From assembly GCA_018398765.1 (NCBI GenBank), contig JAHBMJ010000495.1, positions 1 to 29,162 of the forward strand: a DNA stretch of 29,162 bases. The letters are read 5' to 3'. Origin of the DNA: Chromera velia (lineage: Eukaryota; Sar; Chromeraceae). The notes beneath the pieces are model-generated. The model searched no databases. It was not told the DNA's origin and worked only from the letters and a program-made list of their open reading frames with translations. Every line of letters begins with the position of its first letter. Position 1 is the first letter of the stretch. Below are positions 11,493 through 22,523 of this stretch, piece by piece. A program made the position numbers and the translations under genes.

Positions 11493-12575
11493 GTCTGTCT
11501 GTCTGGAGGGGGGCTTGACGGATCCATCACTCGATCAAGCTGCATACTCAGAGTGCGAGGAAACGAAGGCGATGATGAGTGCTGACTGTTTTCTTTGCCC
11601 TTTTCTATCGTGATCGCTGTTTCAAATCATTTTCAACGATGCGGTTCGTGCTCGAAAACTTGGAAAGTGGGAGTTCCCTTTGATGTCTTCGCGCGCATGA
11701 TATCAAGCGAACCCATGCAGCCAAGAATGACCCTGCCTGGAAATATATCGGACTCAAGCCTGCCGCCACCTTTTGCGCTCTGTTTATGACTCCTGCAGTT
11801 TCTGTCCTGACCTTTCCTTTCTGTGTCCGACTTCAGGATGATTGGAGCTTTTCTTCTTCCACCGTGACGCGATTGAGGACCCCCAGAACCTCACAGAAGA
11901 GATTTTCGCGTCGCAGGGCCTCAGTGGTGCGTTTGTTTGTTATTCCTGTCAGAGAACGAATGTAACCCTTTCTCACTTTCTTGTATGGCAGCTGGTGGAA
12001 CGCTGCTTCAGTCAGATGTGTGAACTGGCCGCTCATCGAGTCTCATTACAAAGTACCAGTCCGCTTTGTTTATTTCATGAATGTCAATTATCTTTTGCAG
12101 GAGCACGAAGTTCTCTCTTCACCATGCAGATCGCTTCCATATGCCCCCCCCCATACAGACGAAACGCCCGTGTTGTCCCCCTCCTCTGCATCGCATGCTT
12201 CTCCTGGGTCGATGCGTCCGTTTCCACACTGTGCCAATCTTTCTGCAAAGGAGGAGGCATGCAGGCATTGGGCAAGCTGTAGGGGTAAGGGGGGAGGGCA
12301 TGAATCAGTTGGAGCTCCCTACTTTGTCTTGGTTTGTGCACTTGCATACAGACACACACACACACACACATACACATACACAGAGGCCAGTGTGCCTTTG
12401 AATATTCTCATGATGGACCATTTTCAGTTCCCCGCATTATTTCCGGTCTTTTTCTCTTTGTCGTTTGTGGTCCTCCCACCTGGTTGTTGGGTATTGCACT
12501 GGATACTTTGGAAGAGCTCTGGAGGGCGTTCAATCGGAGGGGATGGGTGACCTGATGGATGGTCTGAGGATCTGA
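7417..12575 (+). CDS. Ten-exon membrane/secretory protein of unknown function (predicted)
   Basis: Predicted exons: 7417-7497, 8071-8113, 8898-9455, 10132-10195, 10442-10554, 10847-10889, 11161-11378, 11721-11926, 11992-12278 and 12428-12575. Every phase matches and the total is 586 codons plus stop. The start MARLRIILKFVTSAILTAAC is a signal peptide. Exon 3 carries a serine-rich segment, then strand-rich sequence. Exons 4-6 read FDFQ-HILFDNGAGFQVGVV and continue glycine-rich. Two hydrophobic segments near the C-terminus (ATFCALFMTPAVSVLTF, VVPLLCIACFSW) suggest membrane spans. No family is recognised. Weak points: exon 3 contains an ambiguous base at 9382. The last exon has another open frame ending at 12555 with a good membrane helix. 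Introns of about 48 nt inside exon 9 and 40 nt inside exon 8 are possible without changing frame. Exons 3-7 are the best supported. Confidence 0.5.
7860..7950. repeat. ATTC tetranucleotide repeat (intronic)
   Basis: ATTC/ACTC/GTTC units lie inside the predicted first intron of the plus-strand 10-exon gene. Confidence 0.9.
8324..8358. repeat. (CT)n microsatellite
   Basis: A CT run in the second predicted intron (8114-8897) of the 10-exon gene. Confidence 0.9.
8470..8888. repeat. ACTG/GCTG then AATG/AGTG tetranucleotide tract
   Basis: About 220 bases of CTGA/CTGG units are followed by about 200 bases of ATGA/GTGA units. Both have period 4 and run without interruption to within ten bases of the exon 3 acceptor at 8897. 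Translated, they yield the spurious SVSQ and HSFI repeat ORFs on the minus strand. Confidence 0.95.
9990..10050. repeat. (CA)n-(GA)n compound microsatellite
   Basis: A CA run is followed by GA and GGGA units, within the predicted intron 9456-10131 of the 10-exon gene. Confidence 0.9.
11390..11506. repeat. (GT)n then TGTC/GGTC tetranucleotide repeat beside a splice donor
   Basis: The tract begins about ten bases after the exon 7 donor at 11379 and runs through GT, then alternating GGTC/TGTC, then TGTC units. It occupies the first third of the 342-nt intron. Confidence 0.9.
12350..12383. repeat. (AC)n microsatellite
   Basis: A CA run with two TA interruptions, inside the last predicted intron (12279-12427) of the 10-exon gene. 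Confidence 0.85.
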
Positions 12576-14585
12576 AGACGATTGAGCAGCTTCTTGTGAA
12601 AGACTATGTACATACAAGGAATAAGTCAGTACGTATCATGCGTGTCACCATGTCGTTGCTGCTTTTGATTTTGGCTTGATCACCTGGGAGTGGCGCCACT
12701 TTACAGTGCTACAGTGCATGATTAAGGTGGGAAAAAGAGAAACTCCAGAGCGAAGCAAATCCAGGAGCATGGAGAGTCTCTCTAATATTAATTCTCTGAT
12801 CCTCCCACTTGCATGTTGAAGAGACTTGCATATACATGTGCTGAAGTTTTGCTACTTTGTACAGTTGTATCAATCCGCCTTCCACTGTGATACAGCTATG
12901 TGCAAACAAATGAGCGATTAAACAAATCAGAGTGGTTGGGCTGCATGCAACGATTGAAGCTAAATATTCAACCGTGTTATGATCATAAAATAATGAAAAT
13001 CTAATATGTATACAAACTTAATGTTCTATTTTGTAAACCATATCTATAAAACTATACATTTCTTATTCAGAGCAGCTTGGAAGTCAGGAGCAATATAATC
13101 ATTTTTGTAAAAAACTTACAGTAACTGCAAACTTTAATTTGTAAGCTCTTCATATGTATTAATATGTATATTTTTGTATCTGTTTTTTTATTCAGGCTCA
13201 CTTTAAAAATTACTTTAAAATATTTAGGTTTGTTTATGTAACTTATGATATAAGTTTGACTTTGATACAAGGCATTTATTTGAATTTTCAGTATTGTGGT
13301 GTTATAAACTAGGTTATGGAAGCATGCACAAACAGATGCTACCAGAAATAGAAGAACCCTGTAAGGACTTAGGAATTTAAACAGGAATTTAGAGGATTTT
13401 AGACAGGAATTTAGAGGAATTTATAGAGGAATTTGGCTAGGAATTTATAATTAAAGACAGAAATTTAGGGGAATTTAGCAATTTTTGGAGGTCGATTTCT
13501 TGACAACTATGATGAGTTAGAACTTGATAGCAACAGTGCTCATAAGACTAATATAGGTCTATAAACACTGTTAATATTAAGTTCTGACCTATCATAGTTC
13601 ACAAGACATTTACCTCCAAAGTTTAGGAATTTAGAGGTCTAAATTCCTTTAGATTCCTAGCTAAATTCCTCTAAATTCCTGTCTAAATTCCTCTAAATTC
13701 CTGTGTAAATTCTTATAGGTCTTTGCAGAGAATTTAAAAAGAATGATTGTTAAGTGAGAGCCAGAGGAAGCTAGTTAGAAAACGAAAGTCCATCATTAAA
13801 TTTAACAATCTGTCATACGTGTTATGCCAGTGACTTGCTGAACACTAAATAGCTATTATGACCCTAATTTATGGGCTGAAGGCGATGGCGTATGATGATA
13901 ATAATGATACGGATCACTCCCATAATTCATTAGTATATAATATTAAACAACCAAAATTCATACGTAATAAGAAATTAAACTAAAAATTAGAAGTTTACTG
14001 ATCGAGGGGTTTGGAATCTATAAATCATTGGCAAGCTTTGAAACTGGTTTCATTTTTTTATTAAGTTTAAAAACAGGCAAAAAAAAGCTTTTAACGTTTG
14101 AGATTTACTGTCACTGTATGCATAACTGTGTGGCGCGCCACATCATACCATGCAGTGCTAATACACTTCGGTGACAGTGCGATTGCTAACGCAAAAAACA
14201 ATGTATACAATACAATGAAGCTTGAGCAATGCGCAACACGTGACGTGCACACTTCAAAAGTTATTCATTTGACAAAAAAGAAGACGAAAGACGTTCGAAA
14301 GTAGACGAAAGACAAAAGACGTTCTCACGCTGAACACGCGACTGTTGACTGTTGTCATCAGTGGTTCAACATGAAAGCGATGACAATTAACGCAGAGGAG
14401 GATGTCCCTCCCAGGGACTCAGGTAGGTCAAGGGGGGAATCTAAAGGTACGAAGAGACTCTCCCCACCATGTTTTTCCCTTTCTCGCTCTCCCCTCCCCC
14501 CACTCCAGCTTTTCTGCCCGTGCCCCTGGCTGGATGGATGGGTGGGAGACGGAAAAGGAATTAATGTCGATGCATTGGCAGCAGG
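12576..14585. other. Convergent intergenic spacer with foldback element
   Basis: Two kilobases of AT-rich DNA lie between the 3' ends of the 10-exon gene and the ankyrin-like gene. Apart from the 370-bp inverted-repeat element at 13359-13728, it shows no genes. The higher-GC stretch 14371-14585 probably contains the 3' UTR of the ankyrin-like gene on the minus strand. Confidence 0.6.
13359..13728. mobile_element. 370-bp foldback (long inverted-repeat) element, MITE-like
   Basis: Two imperfect arms of about 175-180 bases face each other around a short centre near 13545. The outer ends pair (CTGTAAGGACTTAGGAATTT at the left with the complement of the right end at about 13700-13728). The inner parts also pair, for example GAACTTGATAGCAACAGTG against the complement of a block near 13565-13585. 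The outer halves are built from many copies of AGGAATTTAGA. No ORF and no clear target-site duplication are seen. The structure fits a non-autonomous foldback transposon or a long hairpin RNA source. Confidence 0.8.
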
Positions 14586-17500
14586 TCAGTGGGGGCATGA
14601 GAGACTGCGGGGACGTACGTAGGCTCGCTGTAGGATTTCATAATCCTCTTCCACACCCCCGTCTCTCTCTTTGGGAAACAAATGCAACGCTACCCTGCTG
14701 AGCGCATCGGCCTCTGTGCTGCTGCTGACACTCAGAGAAATGGCCTGCAGACCCAACTGGTGCCTCGTTGTTCCCAGGCCGCATGCTTTTCGGAGGCTGG
14801 AGGTGAAATGCGTCAACGCTGTGCGGGCCCCCTCCAGTGCCCTACGCACATGCGGAGGCAGTCTACTTCTGGCTCTGTGCTCTCGACACACATCTCTCCG
14901 CATCATGGCCACAAACCGAAATGCCATTGCTCTCACGCTTTCCGAATCTGCAGCAACGGACGCTGCGATCGTCTCCCCCTCCTCCCCCAGCACGACCTGT
15001 GTGGTGCAAAACAAATCATGTCGGAAATAATCCCCCGCATCGGGATCAGATTCTATGCCCATCCAGCCGTTACACAACGTACCGAACACCCTATCGAGGT
15101 CCCAGTCAGGACGGCAAATGAGCGATCTGAAAGATCGCAGACAGTGGAAACTCAGAGAGACTAGCGAATCTTGAAGCACCCCCTTTGGAGGCACTAAGGA
15201 CGGGTACCTCCGTCCGATCATCTCTATCAAAGAGGCTCCGGTGACACCCACCTCCTCCCTCATCTCATATTCCTCCCCCCTGTACTCCATCATTTTCAAA
15301 CTCACGAAACCCCTATACAAAGACGCAGGGGGGGATGCGTCTCCGAGGCGCGTCAAGAGGAGACAAAGGATGTGTTTTGCTTCAGAGGGCACAAAGAGAC
15401 GTTGGAACCCCGCAGAATTCTCACGCGATCCCGCAAAGTCCATGGGGGCTTTTCTGTTGACCTCCTGCCCTTCTTCGCACGGCGCTCGCTTGGTGATTGG
15501 CCACTTGAAACACGCGGGAGAGACAGACACAAAAGGGAGCCGAGAGAACACCCACTCAACAACGGAGAGAATTCCAGAATCTACAGCGGCCTCCATTACT
15601 GTTGGAGGGAGTGTTCGGATCGGGGCAGGACGGCTGTCCTTCAACCACAAGAATTCCAACCAATCTACCCTTCCGGCTTTTGCTGCTATTCTATACAGTC
15701 CCGTGCTGACGGGGAGAGGATCTGTGTTTTCTGCAACCGTCCACTTGACAAGTCTGAAATCACCCTTCTCAAGCGCCTCCTCGGCACAAGAGGCATCCCA
15801 GAAAAAAGGCATACGACGACGACTTCCTGTCACTCCCCCGTCTCCCCTCCCTCTCGCCCCCCCTTCTTCCAACCGGGCCCATTTCAGAACGTCTAGCTGC
15901 CCAGACTGACAGGCAAAGAAACACACCCGACTCCAATCTGCCCACCGGAGTCGTTCCAGGTCCGCGTCAACTTCAGGGGCGGTCCCTTCCCCCCCCTCTG
16001 CCCCACTTGTACCTGACCCCCCACCCCATTTGCCCCTGACTCTTGCTGTCCCTGTGGGTTCTCTTGTTCTGCGTGCCCCTGCGGATCTCGTCCTGCATCA
16101 ATGCAGAGAAATGCACAGAGAGCAAAAACATGAAGCACTGAGAGAGACATTGACAAACTAGAACAAAACTTTGATGAAACCTTCCGGACTCTTTCTCAAT
16201 TTGTCGAACATCAGGATGAAAACTAGCGGACTTTTTTTCCATCTGGCTTTCATCCCTTCTACTTCTTTCTTGTTGGGGCCTTTCAATTCCCCCCATTCGG
16301 TCTCCTCTCCTGTTTTCCTCATTTCTTGTGCCAACAGCCTCTTCTCTTTCCCCCCGCCCCCCTTCCTCGTTCCTTTCCTCTTCTTCCTGTCCCCCCTTCC
16401 TTCTTTTTCTTTCTGTGTTACTTGTTTCCCCGCTTTTCCATTTCTGATATCTCTGCCTCTGTCATTCCTTTCTCTTTGTTGTCAGGTCCATGCTCTCTTC
16501 GTCCTTTCGGGCGTTTCGACTTTCAATTTCCTCCCTCGCTTCCTGTGACTCTGGACACTGAGAGAAACAAAACCCATACAACCTGACCATTATGAGACTC
16601 GCTCCCCGTCTCCGGCTGTTCCACAAGACTCAGCAGATGTCTCTCCTCCAATTCCCTCAAATCCTCCAACTGACCCAGTCGGGCCAGTACGTTGACCCAA
16701 AAGTCCTTCCAAAGCGAGGGCTCACCGGGGGACACAGAGAGCAGTTCCAACAAGGGCAGCGGACTGCTGCGCCACTCCCGCCGGGGCAAACCATTCCATT
16801 TCCAGACGCACTGACAGAGAAGAAATTTCCAGTAAGGGCAAACGAAAGTGGACAACAGATACAAAAGAACCTGCACAGAGTTGGAAGACAGAACTGCACA
16901 CAAAATGAGGGGAGACGTTCCCCTCAAGGAATCTCCCCGGGTGGTTCCGGAAGGTGAAAGCAGGGCACGGAGATCCGGTACTCCCTGGCTCGACACTTCC
17001 CTCTCATCTGCTGACACCTTCTCAATCAAACCAGGGTCCCGTTGTTCGATAAAGTGCAACAAGGGGATGTTACCTCCAAGCGCAGCAGCGCACAGCATTC
17101 CTTCCCCAAGGCTGCGCTTGCATGCAGACCGCCACAGCCAGTCAGAGTTAACAGAAACGGAACGGTTCTCATCAGCAGATGGGGGAGGAATCGTATCTCT
17201 ATCCGGCAGATGCCACGCTCTTTCCCACTCGCGATCTTGAAACGGGTCTGTGGTGATCGAAAGAGGAATTTCTTCTGGTCCTGCCCCCTCTCTCTTTGTC
17301 TGTTCCTCGGGTCTCGCAGGGATTTTCTGAGAGAGACTCCAGGTGGGAAAGAAAGAAAGGAGATGGGATATCAGAGATGGGCAACCGACGCGGGAGGCAC
17401 GGCAAAGCAAGTACTGTGGGGAATTGGCAGGGAAGTCAACATCTCCCACTGCACTATTCTTCTCATCTTTCATACGCAGTGGGTCGGCATAGGAAATCAG

Positions 17501-17740
17501 AGAGGGGGACTCAAAGATCACAGACGAAGTAGTCCGTCTATCCGTCTCCGTCTCTGCAAAGGTCTTCGAAAGGCTGCGAAAGAAGAGACTTCGACGCCCA
17601 CCCAACAGAAGCTGCAATGCGTCTGTAAGCAGGCCACTGCATGAAAACACATCCTCGAAGGTTGCTGTTTTTGGTGGGGGAAAACTGTCCAACGACGCAC
17701 TTCCGGAATTATCGGCAACTTCTGCATCGGTCTGTATCAT
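14586..17740 (-). CDS. Ankyrin-repeat-like protein (degenerate repeats)
   Basis: Exon 1 is 17740-16588 (384 codons plus one base, from an ATG, donor GTCAGG). Exon 2 ends with a TGA at 14586 and begins near 16078 (or with the acceptor at 16093). Using 16078 the phases agree and the product is 881 residues. Ankyrin-type helices are visible but degenerate: CAAALGGNIPLLHFIEQ in exon 1, then FFACQSGQLDVLKWAR and RIAAKAGRVDWLEFLW in exon 2, each with the A-x-x-G-x-(L/V)-x-x-L/V-x-W pattern. Such repeats mediate protein binding; no catalytic domain is seen. The exon 2 start is uncertain because the nearest strong acceptor gives the wrong phase for the GTCAGG donor. Part of exon 1 (17201-17410) has a second inverted copy at 27268-27462. 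Confidence 0.72.
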
Positions 17741-18428
17741 GACCTGCAGCTACGCGCGTGATGTGTGGACGATTTTCTGATATTTGATTTTTTCGATCAG
17801 CGCTCAGCGACGTAGATAACTTCAGAAGGATAATTGCGGACGAAGAGAGCTGTCCTCGAAGATCAGTGGAAGCCGTGTTCTTTCTCTCACAGCGCAGTTT
17901 CGAAAATTTGAAAAACCAGCTACTGATGCAGTCAGAGACTGTCTGACAGTTGCTGCTTTTCAAAGATGCATTGTCAAACTGATAGTGAGACGCAAGTGAC
18001 TCCTGCTGATCTCCTAATGATAATTGATAGCCTCACACAATCGACAGACATCTATATACCGGAAGCTGTCCTGTAGAGTTTCGAATCTGCACTGATTCTG
18101 CAGATTCAGTTTTTGATGTTTATGCCGCGGTTCAATCTTTTTCCGAGCTTTCGCCGAATTTCGCCGAGCCATTCCGAGCATTTCCGAGCCGCGCGCGCGG
18201 GCAGCTCTTCTTGCATGGCCTGAATTTAATGCTTCTGTCGCGATCTACGATGATCTAGCATGATCTAGCTACGTTCTGTCGGACAGTGGGCGCCGCGTTT
18301 TCTTCGCACCCAGATGAGATCCTGTATGCTGGCAGTAGTTCAGATGCTCTGCAGATCTTTAGTGGTGCCCGCGTCCATCTCATTCATGTTTTCTGCCTTG
18401 GTGCAATCCAAAGAAAACGCACAGTTCC
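17741..18428. promoter_or_regulatory. Divergent promoter region (ankyrin-like / Nudix)
   Basis: A 688-bp spacer between the two start codons. It holds a cluster of TTCCGAGC/TTTCGCCGA-type words at about 18138-18190 (TTCCGAGC, TTCGCCGA, TTCGCCGAGC, TTCCGAGC, TTCCGAGC) followed by CGCGCGCGCG, and a direct repeat TGATCTAGC near 18250-18268. These could be transcription-factor sites; that is inference from the repetition only. Confidence 0.4.
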
Positions 18429-20748
18429 ATGGAGGAGTCGCGGAGACGTCAAGGTAACGGCAACCGCACCTTGAACGGCACAGACGGAATGCATCTCCCG
18501 AAAGTATTACGGCAGGCTTTCAAATGGACACCCGAACACCTCACGGGTCTTCAGGGTGTGTGCGGTCGTTACGGAGGTTGTATTCCTTTTATGCATGACC
18601 GCAAGGGGGAATGGCAGTTTGACAAGAGCAGACGGAGACAAGCAGCCGTGTTGGTCCCCTTGTGCAACCGGAACGGCGAGGCATCGGTGTTATTTACAGT
18701 GCGTAGTAGCAAAGTGCGCACGCATAAACGTCAGGTGTCGTTCCCCGGGGGCCATCTAGAGCCGGGGGAATCGGGAAAAGACGCCGCACTGAGGGAGACG
18801 GGAGAGGAGTTGGGCACCGGATTTTTGAAGGGGATGGAAATCGTGGGACGATGCGACGAGGTTAGCCAAGATTTTCTACGACACTATTTTGGTATGTGTT
18901 TATTCTTTCTCCTTTTTTTGCAGAACGCGCATTCGCTACCTGTACCGGTGTCCACAGTGTTGACACGGCCTTCGATCACCCTAAGACAAGAGGGAGACGG
19001 CAGTCTAGATTTCAGACACGGACGGAGCTGAGCTGCAGTGAAAGCCTTGCGGGTGTGCGGAGCAGATCTCGTTGGCTCCACACTTCTCTGCCTATCTTCC
19101 TGTCCTTTCTGTCGCAGGTGGAGGCAGTGACGGGCACGATTGTGCACCCGTACCTGGGCGTGATGTGCGAAGATTTGGGGGACCTGAGGAGATTGGACCC
19201 CAGTGCTGATGAGGTGCGCCTCTTTTCTCTTTACCCATTTCTGTGGTTTTTGTTGTAGCAACACATGCAGATCATGAGCGAATCGTCTTCTCTGTCTGCC
19301 ACCAGTCTTCCCCTTCCTGGCCGCCTGTCCACATCGCGCTGTTGATGTGGCAGCTCGTTCATTTATTTATCCTCTCTTCCATCACTCCCTCACGCTTTTA
19401 CCCACTCGCTCGCTCGCTCGCTACTGACTCACTCCCGAAGAGAGGCATGCAGAGAGACAGAAGGGGAGAGAGAGGACAGAGAAGTAGAGCAGCACGAGAC
19501 AGAAAAGGAGAAACAAACGTTGGGTGAGAAAAACTTTTTTTTTTGCCGCATGAACTGAATGTTTCCGCTGAAAGTCAGTTGCAAAAAGAATTTTACTCAT
19601 CAGTCAGAGATGCTAACGGAAAGTATGGCCATGAAGGAACAACTTGATTCTATCTGAATGCAACCTCATTCTTCATGCCGATGTGTTGCCTTCGCCCCCT
19701 GACCCAGTCCTCCCTTCTCCCCTCCACCGAAGTCTCTTCGTCCATTTCATTCGGTGAACTTCTCTCGTCCACTCTCAACGCATGGACTTTCACCAGCATA
19801 TGCAGTTGTCTGAGTGGCACCCGTGATAAAGAACGTGCAGAGAGCCGGGCGGCAAGACACGAGTTTACCTGAGAGCATCTAAACGCATGCCTCTTATGCA
19901 CATTCTGTCTGAACCCGTCTCTATGACTGCAGGTCGACGAAGTGTTCACACTCTCCCTCACCCAGCTGACAGACCCAAGATGCTACACCATGGAAACAGT
20001 CGTGAGGGGCAAGGCTGCTTACCGCATACCCTGCTGGCGTGCTGGTCCTGCGCCGGTGTGGGGTCTGACGGCGTTTATTCTCTTTGGCGTTCTCCGGAGG
20101 CTGATCATTCCCTTCCTCGAGACCCTCTCTGTCTCTGGAGAGGGGGAGGCGGCCGCTGAACTGCAGTCTCCGGGGGAGTGCAGCAGTGCGGACGTTCTAG
20201 TTGCAGCCTCCCCTTCGATCTTCCCAGTGCCAAGCGATGAGGAACGGTTTCGACTTTTGCATCCACTGCTTTCCGGGGTCCCGGCACCGGCATCCACTGT
20301 GAAGAAGGCCCAATCCAGTCAGACGAGGGAGGTGGCTCTGCAGCTACCAGGGGCCCCGGCAAACGAACCCGCAGTATCGGAGGGCCCCGGCAATTTGGAT
20401 GCAGCAGGTGAAGGGACAGAGGCAAGGCAAGATGATGGCACGGTGACCACAATGCCGTCGAAAGTCTGCTACGAGACGGCCGTCTCTTCAGAGACGCCTC
20501 AGGGTCAGTCGGAGCGAACGGGATCCTCTGGCGCGATTGAGGGACACGGATGGCATTTGCAGCACGAAGTGTCGGGATCCTCATCAGAAAGTCCTCCGGG
20601 GGGTCAGAGTGCAGGAGGAAGTCCGTTCCAAAAAGTGCAGGTCCGAAACACGACGAATACCTTGCTCGGGCAGAGAAAGCTGAGGCACACGTTTCATAAC
20701 AACGCAACTTCAAATAAAAGAAAAGAGACTTTTCAGGCGAATCTTTAA
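18429..20748 (+). CDS. Nudix hydrolase, CoA-diphosphatase (NUDT7/NUDT8/PCD1) type, long C-terminal tail
   Basis: Exons: 18429-18891, 18924-19054, 19118-19213 and 19933-20748 (501 residues). The Nudix box lies at residues 108-129: G108, E114, R122-E123, E126-E127, G129, the full metal-binding set. Directly before it is the CoA-pyrophosphatase signature ending in QVSFPGG, matching LLTxRSxxxRxxxGxVxFPGG except F89 for L and R101 for G. The third exon continues with VHPYLGV, and the fourth with VDEVFTLSL and PVWGLTA, both typical of the family. Known members split CoA to 4'-phosphopantetheine and 3',5'-ADP, often in mitochondria or peroxisomes. About 200 residues after WGLTA are low-complexity and probably disordered, unusual for the family. 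Exons 1, 3 and 4 are secure; exon 2 and the 32-nt intron before it were chosen to satisfy phase. Confidence 0.9.
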
Positions 20749-21053
20749 TGGTTTGTAAAATTATTTTTCAATATTTTAAGATATGTTTGGATTCATTTGA
20801 CTGATATCCTGCATAATTTCCCGGCACGCCGCGTGAGCAAATTTATTTGAAATTTTGAATTAAAACAGTGCATGATAATCTTTGAACGATGAGTCACATT
20901 TTCTAGAATATTTTGTAAGTTGCAACCGTGACGTTTTGCACTAAATTAAATGCATATATGACTCATAATATGAGTCTGATTGTTCAGTTAGAATATTCAT
21001 ATTTAATCTTGGACACTTTATGATAAGTTTATATGCGCTAATTAAACCATATG

Positions 21054-21348
21054 CATCAGTGGGTTAACTCGTTAATCATTATAGCATCATTATAGTGACT
21101 ATAAAATCTTCATAATCATTATGGGGGGTCTTATGAAAAAAATGAGAATTCAAAGGAGTTTTACAGCCAAAAAGATTCATCTTTATGACACAAATCAACT
21201 TGTTTAAACCATTTTTTGAGAAAGTGATTTTTGGGTGAGAAATCGGCTTCCAAAGTTAGGTGACCCCCCATAATCATTATGAAATCCAGAGTCACTATGA
21301 AAATTCATAATTATTATGGAAGTACCCCTTTGAGTTAACCCACTGATG
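21054..21348. mobile_element. 295-bp MITE-like element with perfect 17-bp TIRs
   Basis: CATCAGTGGGTTAACTC at 21054-21070 is exactly inverted as GAGTTAACCCACTGATG at 21332-21348. Inner sequence is partly palindromic too: a CATAATCATTATGGGGGGTC-type block near 21111-21131 is mirrored near 21261-21282. No ORF is present, so it is non-autonomous. A clear target-site duplication is not visible; the true ends may be the inner CAGTGGG/CCCACTG. Confidence 0.8.
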
Positions 21349-21721
21349 TGATCCATATATATGTAATTAAACAAGTCTAGAAGCAAATCACTACATGTTT
21401 TATTTTCATAACTTGTATAATGTGCATATTTTTGTCTGTAGTTTTGTCTTCCTTCAGAATCCTTCATATTTTATGTGTATGGTTATAATAGTATAGGTAA
21501 CAGTGCATATATTTGCATGATTTCCTTCAAAAAAGAAAAAATAACTGTATAACCGTTTACCAGTAGATGATATTACCTAGGATATTACTATGTAGATCTA
21601 AAAGTAGATTTAATTGAAAAGTAGAAATTGATTTGCCTACACCAATCCTATGGTACTACACAAAGTTAAATATGTAACAATTATACCTAACCCCCCTTTT
21701 GTTACACATAAAAGTGTGTAA

Positions 21722-22363
21722 TACTAGGCGACGCATAGTGGTAAAAAAAAAAAAATAATAAAATCTAAAAACGTCTATTTTTTTATTTTTTTTAAATTTA
21801 AAATTTTATTATATATATAAAAAAAAATAAAGGTTAAATGACTAGCTTCAACTAGAGTTTGAATCATATCTAGGATCCCAGTTTCACTTTTAGCTTGGTA
21901 GACGCTTAAAAGGATTGACCAAAACTAGCTTCGACTAGAGCTTCGAAATGTATATCGTCCTAGATATTATCAAAGAGTCAGTCAAAGAACTTCTCCTCTG
22001 TCTGCTTTTTTGTCTGCATCCATGCATCCATCCTGCTTATCACTCTTTACATAGAACACAAGAGAGCCCCCTTTTCCCTTCGCCCGCCCGCTCGCCTTCA
22101 TCCCTGTAATCCCCTTTTGGTAGAGACAAACGTACAATAACAACTAGGACTAGAACTAGGGTTGAAACTAAGGTTGAAAGATGTTTAAAACTTTGAGTTG
22201 AGTAATAAGTTCGTGAGGAAGTTAGTTTAAAAGTACTTCTAAAAGGTGCTCCTCTAGGTGCTCCTAAAGGTGCTCTAGGAAATCCTTCGTAGAAAAAAAG
22301 AAAAAAAAAAATCTGGAAAGGTCTATTTTTTTTTTTTTTTTACCACTGTGCATCGCCTAGGTA
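21722..22363. mobile_element. MITE-like element, TIR ending in A-run
   Basis: The left end TACTAGGCGACGCATAGTGG, then TAAAAA, matches the inverse of the right end (TTTTTACC, then ACTGTGCATCGCCTAGGTA) with about three mismatches over 30 bases. Inside, ACTAGCTTCAACTAGAG at about 21841 recurs with one change near 21923, and GGTGCTCCT is repeated near 22240-22275. No ORF. Confidence 0.72.
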
Positions 22364-22523
22364 TAATAATTATAGTGTACAATAATTCTAGACAAATCAA
22401 CCGTCTCTCTCATAGCATCCCCCCTGTTCCCGTCTCTGCTCTTTTTACCCCTACCTCCAGTGCTCAAAAGTTCTCCTTGCCGCGTTGCTAACGACACCAT
22501 TGCTCCAAAAGCAGTACCCTCAA

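Noticed and set aside
12428-12555. Alternative last exon frame with membrane helix (ending RRGWVT)
   Set aside because: It is an attractive hydrophobic segment, but it requires a low-scoring frame in the preceding exon. The frame ending at 12575 matches phase with a GC3-rich upstream frame. Not excluded; transcripts would decide.
14371-14580. Small plus-strand gene starting MKAMTINAEEDVPP with a GTAGGT donor
   Set aside because: Only a short peptide (about 35 residues) could be assembled, and the region fits the 3' UTR of the minus-strand ankyrin-like gene.
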